A stretch of DNA of 6,214 nucleotides, taken from Devosia equisanguinis. Lineage in GTDB: Bacteria > Pseudomonadota > Alphaproteobacteria > Rhizobiales > Hyphomicrobiaceae. Position 1 is the stretch's first letter. Every line of letters starts with the position of its first letter. The notes under the pieces were generated by a model that saw only the letters and a program-made list of their open reading frames with translations, did no database searches and was not told where the DNA came from. The stretch covers positions 1 through 6,214 of the forward strand of contig CAMDMH010000208.1 in NCBI GenBank assembly GCA_945901835.1. The letters are read 5' to 3'. Positions 6,087 through 6,214 of this stretch are shown in pieces. Made by a program: the position numbers and the translations under genes.

Positions 6087-6214
6087 TGTCACGATTGCTA
6101 CGTGAAAGGTTCGAGTCTAGCCTGTTCTATTCGCCATAATCCTCTGCTCGGCGGCCCCGTTGCAACGCGATGCGCGTCGTCGGCCGGGTTGACGGCGAGG
6201 CGTTGGCGGTGACG

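Larger units (their letters stand above)
5751..6214. other. Gene-free region upstream of the ubiD-family gene
   Basis: No coding frame here looks real. The visible content is the ubiD promoter candidate, the nested palindrome and the long-loop inverted repeat described in their own entries. The final 45 bases are open on the plus strand from an ATG at 6170 (MRVVGRVDGEALAVT), and open on the minus strand too, so a neighbouring gene may begin or end at the right edge. No ribosome-binding site supports either reading. Confidence 0.5.

Noticed and set aside
6107..6136. tRNA-like 3' end: GGTTCGAGTCT followed by a later CGCCA, suggestive of a tRNA remnant or attachment site
   Set aside because: The bases around the T-loop do not form a five-pair stem, and the CCA sits about four bases too far from it. 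There is no anticodon or D arm upstream. It is probably chance.
6170..6214. Open frame from an ATG at the right edge (MRVVGRVDGEALAVT)
   Set aside because: It has only 15 codons, no ribosome-binding site, and the opposite strand is equally open with high GC third positions.

Overview
The window is GC-rich DNA that reads like an alphaproteobacterium, most likely a Rhizobiales member of the Bradyrhizobium/Rhodopseudomonas type. The grounds are strong G/C third positions, the protein families present, and two palindromic intergenic elements of a kind common in such genomes. The lineage is an inference from style, not from a marker gene.

Layout. On the plus strand, 43-1227 encodes a complete FAD-dependent aromatic-ring monooxygenase of the salicylate/3-hydroxybenzoate hydroxylase type. 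A 149-bp gap carries a candidate promoter and a strong GC-rich palindrome. It is followed by tctA (1377-2873), the large membrane subunit of a tripartite tricarboxylate transporter, which starts at TTG. The rest of the window reads on the minus strand. A compact type II toxin-antitoxin pair (antitoxin 3219-3455, RelE/ParE-like toxin 2923-3222) lies tail-to-tail with tctA. Next comes a lower-GC stretch (about 3480-4019) that seems to hold a frameshifted gene for a small, cysteine-rich exported protein. Then comes a complete UbiD-family decarboxylase (4020-5714, possible longer start at 5750) with a good candidate promoter. The last ~460 bp hold no supportable gene, but they contain a nested palindromic element (5865-5971) and a second, looser inverted repeat (6013-6086).

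How it fits together. A flavin hydroxylase, a UbiD (de)carboxylase and a carboxylate transporter subunit side by side suggest uptake and breakdown of an aromatic or related carboxylic acid. TctA would bring the acid in together with small-membrane and periplasmic binding subunits that are not in this window. UbiD would add or remove a ring carboxyl group using prenylated FMN, and the monooxygenase would hydroxylate the ring. The substrate cannot be named from sequence. The toxin-antitoxin pair and the decayed gene look like an accessory insertion between the two catabolic arms. No clearly new biological system is visible. The best leads are the frameshifted exported protein and the nested palindrome.
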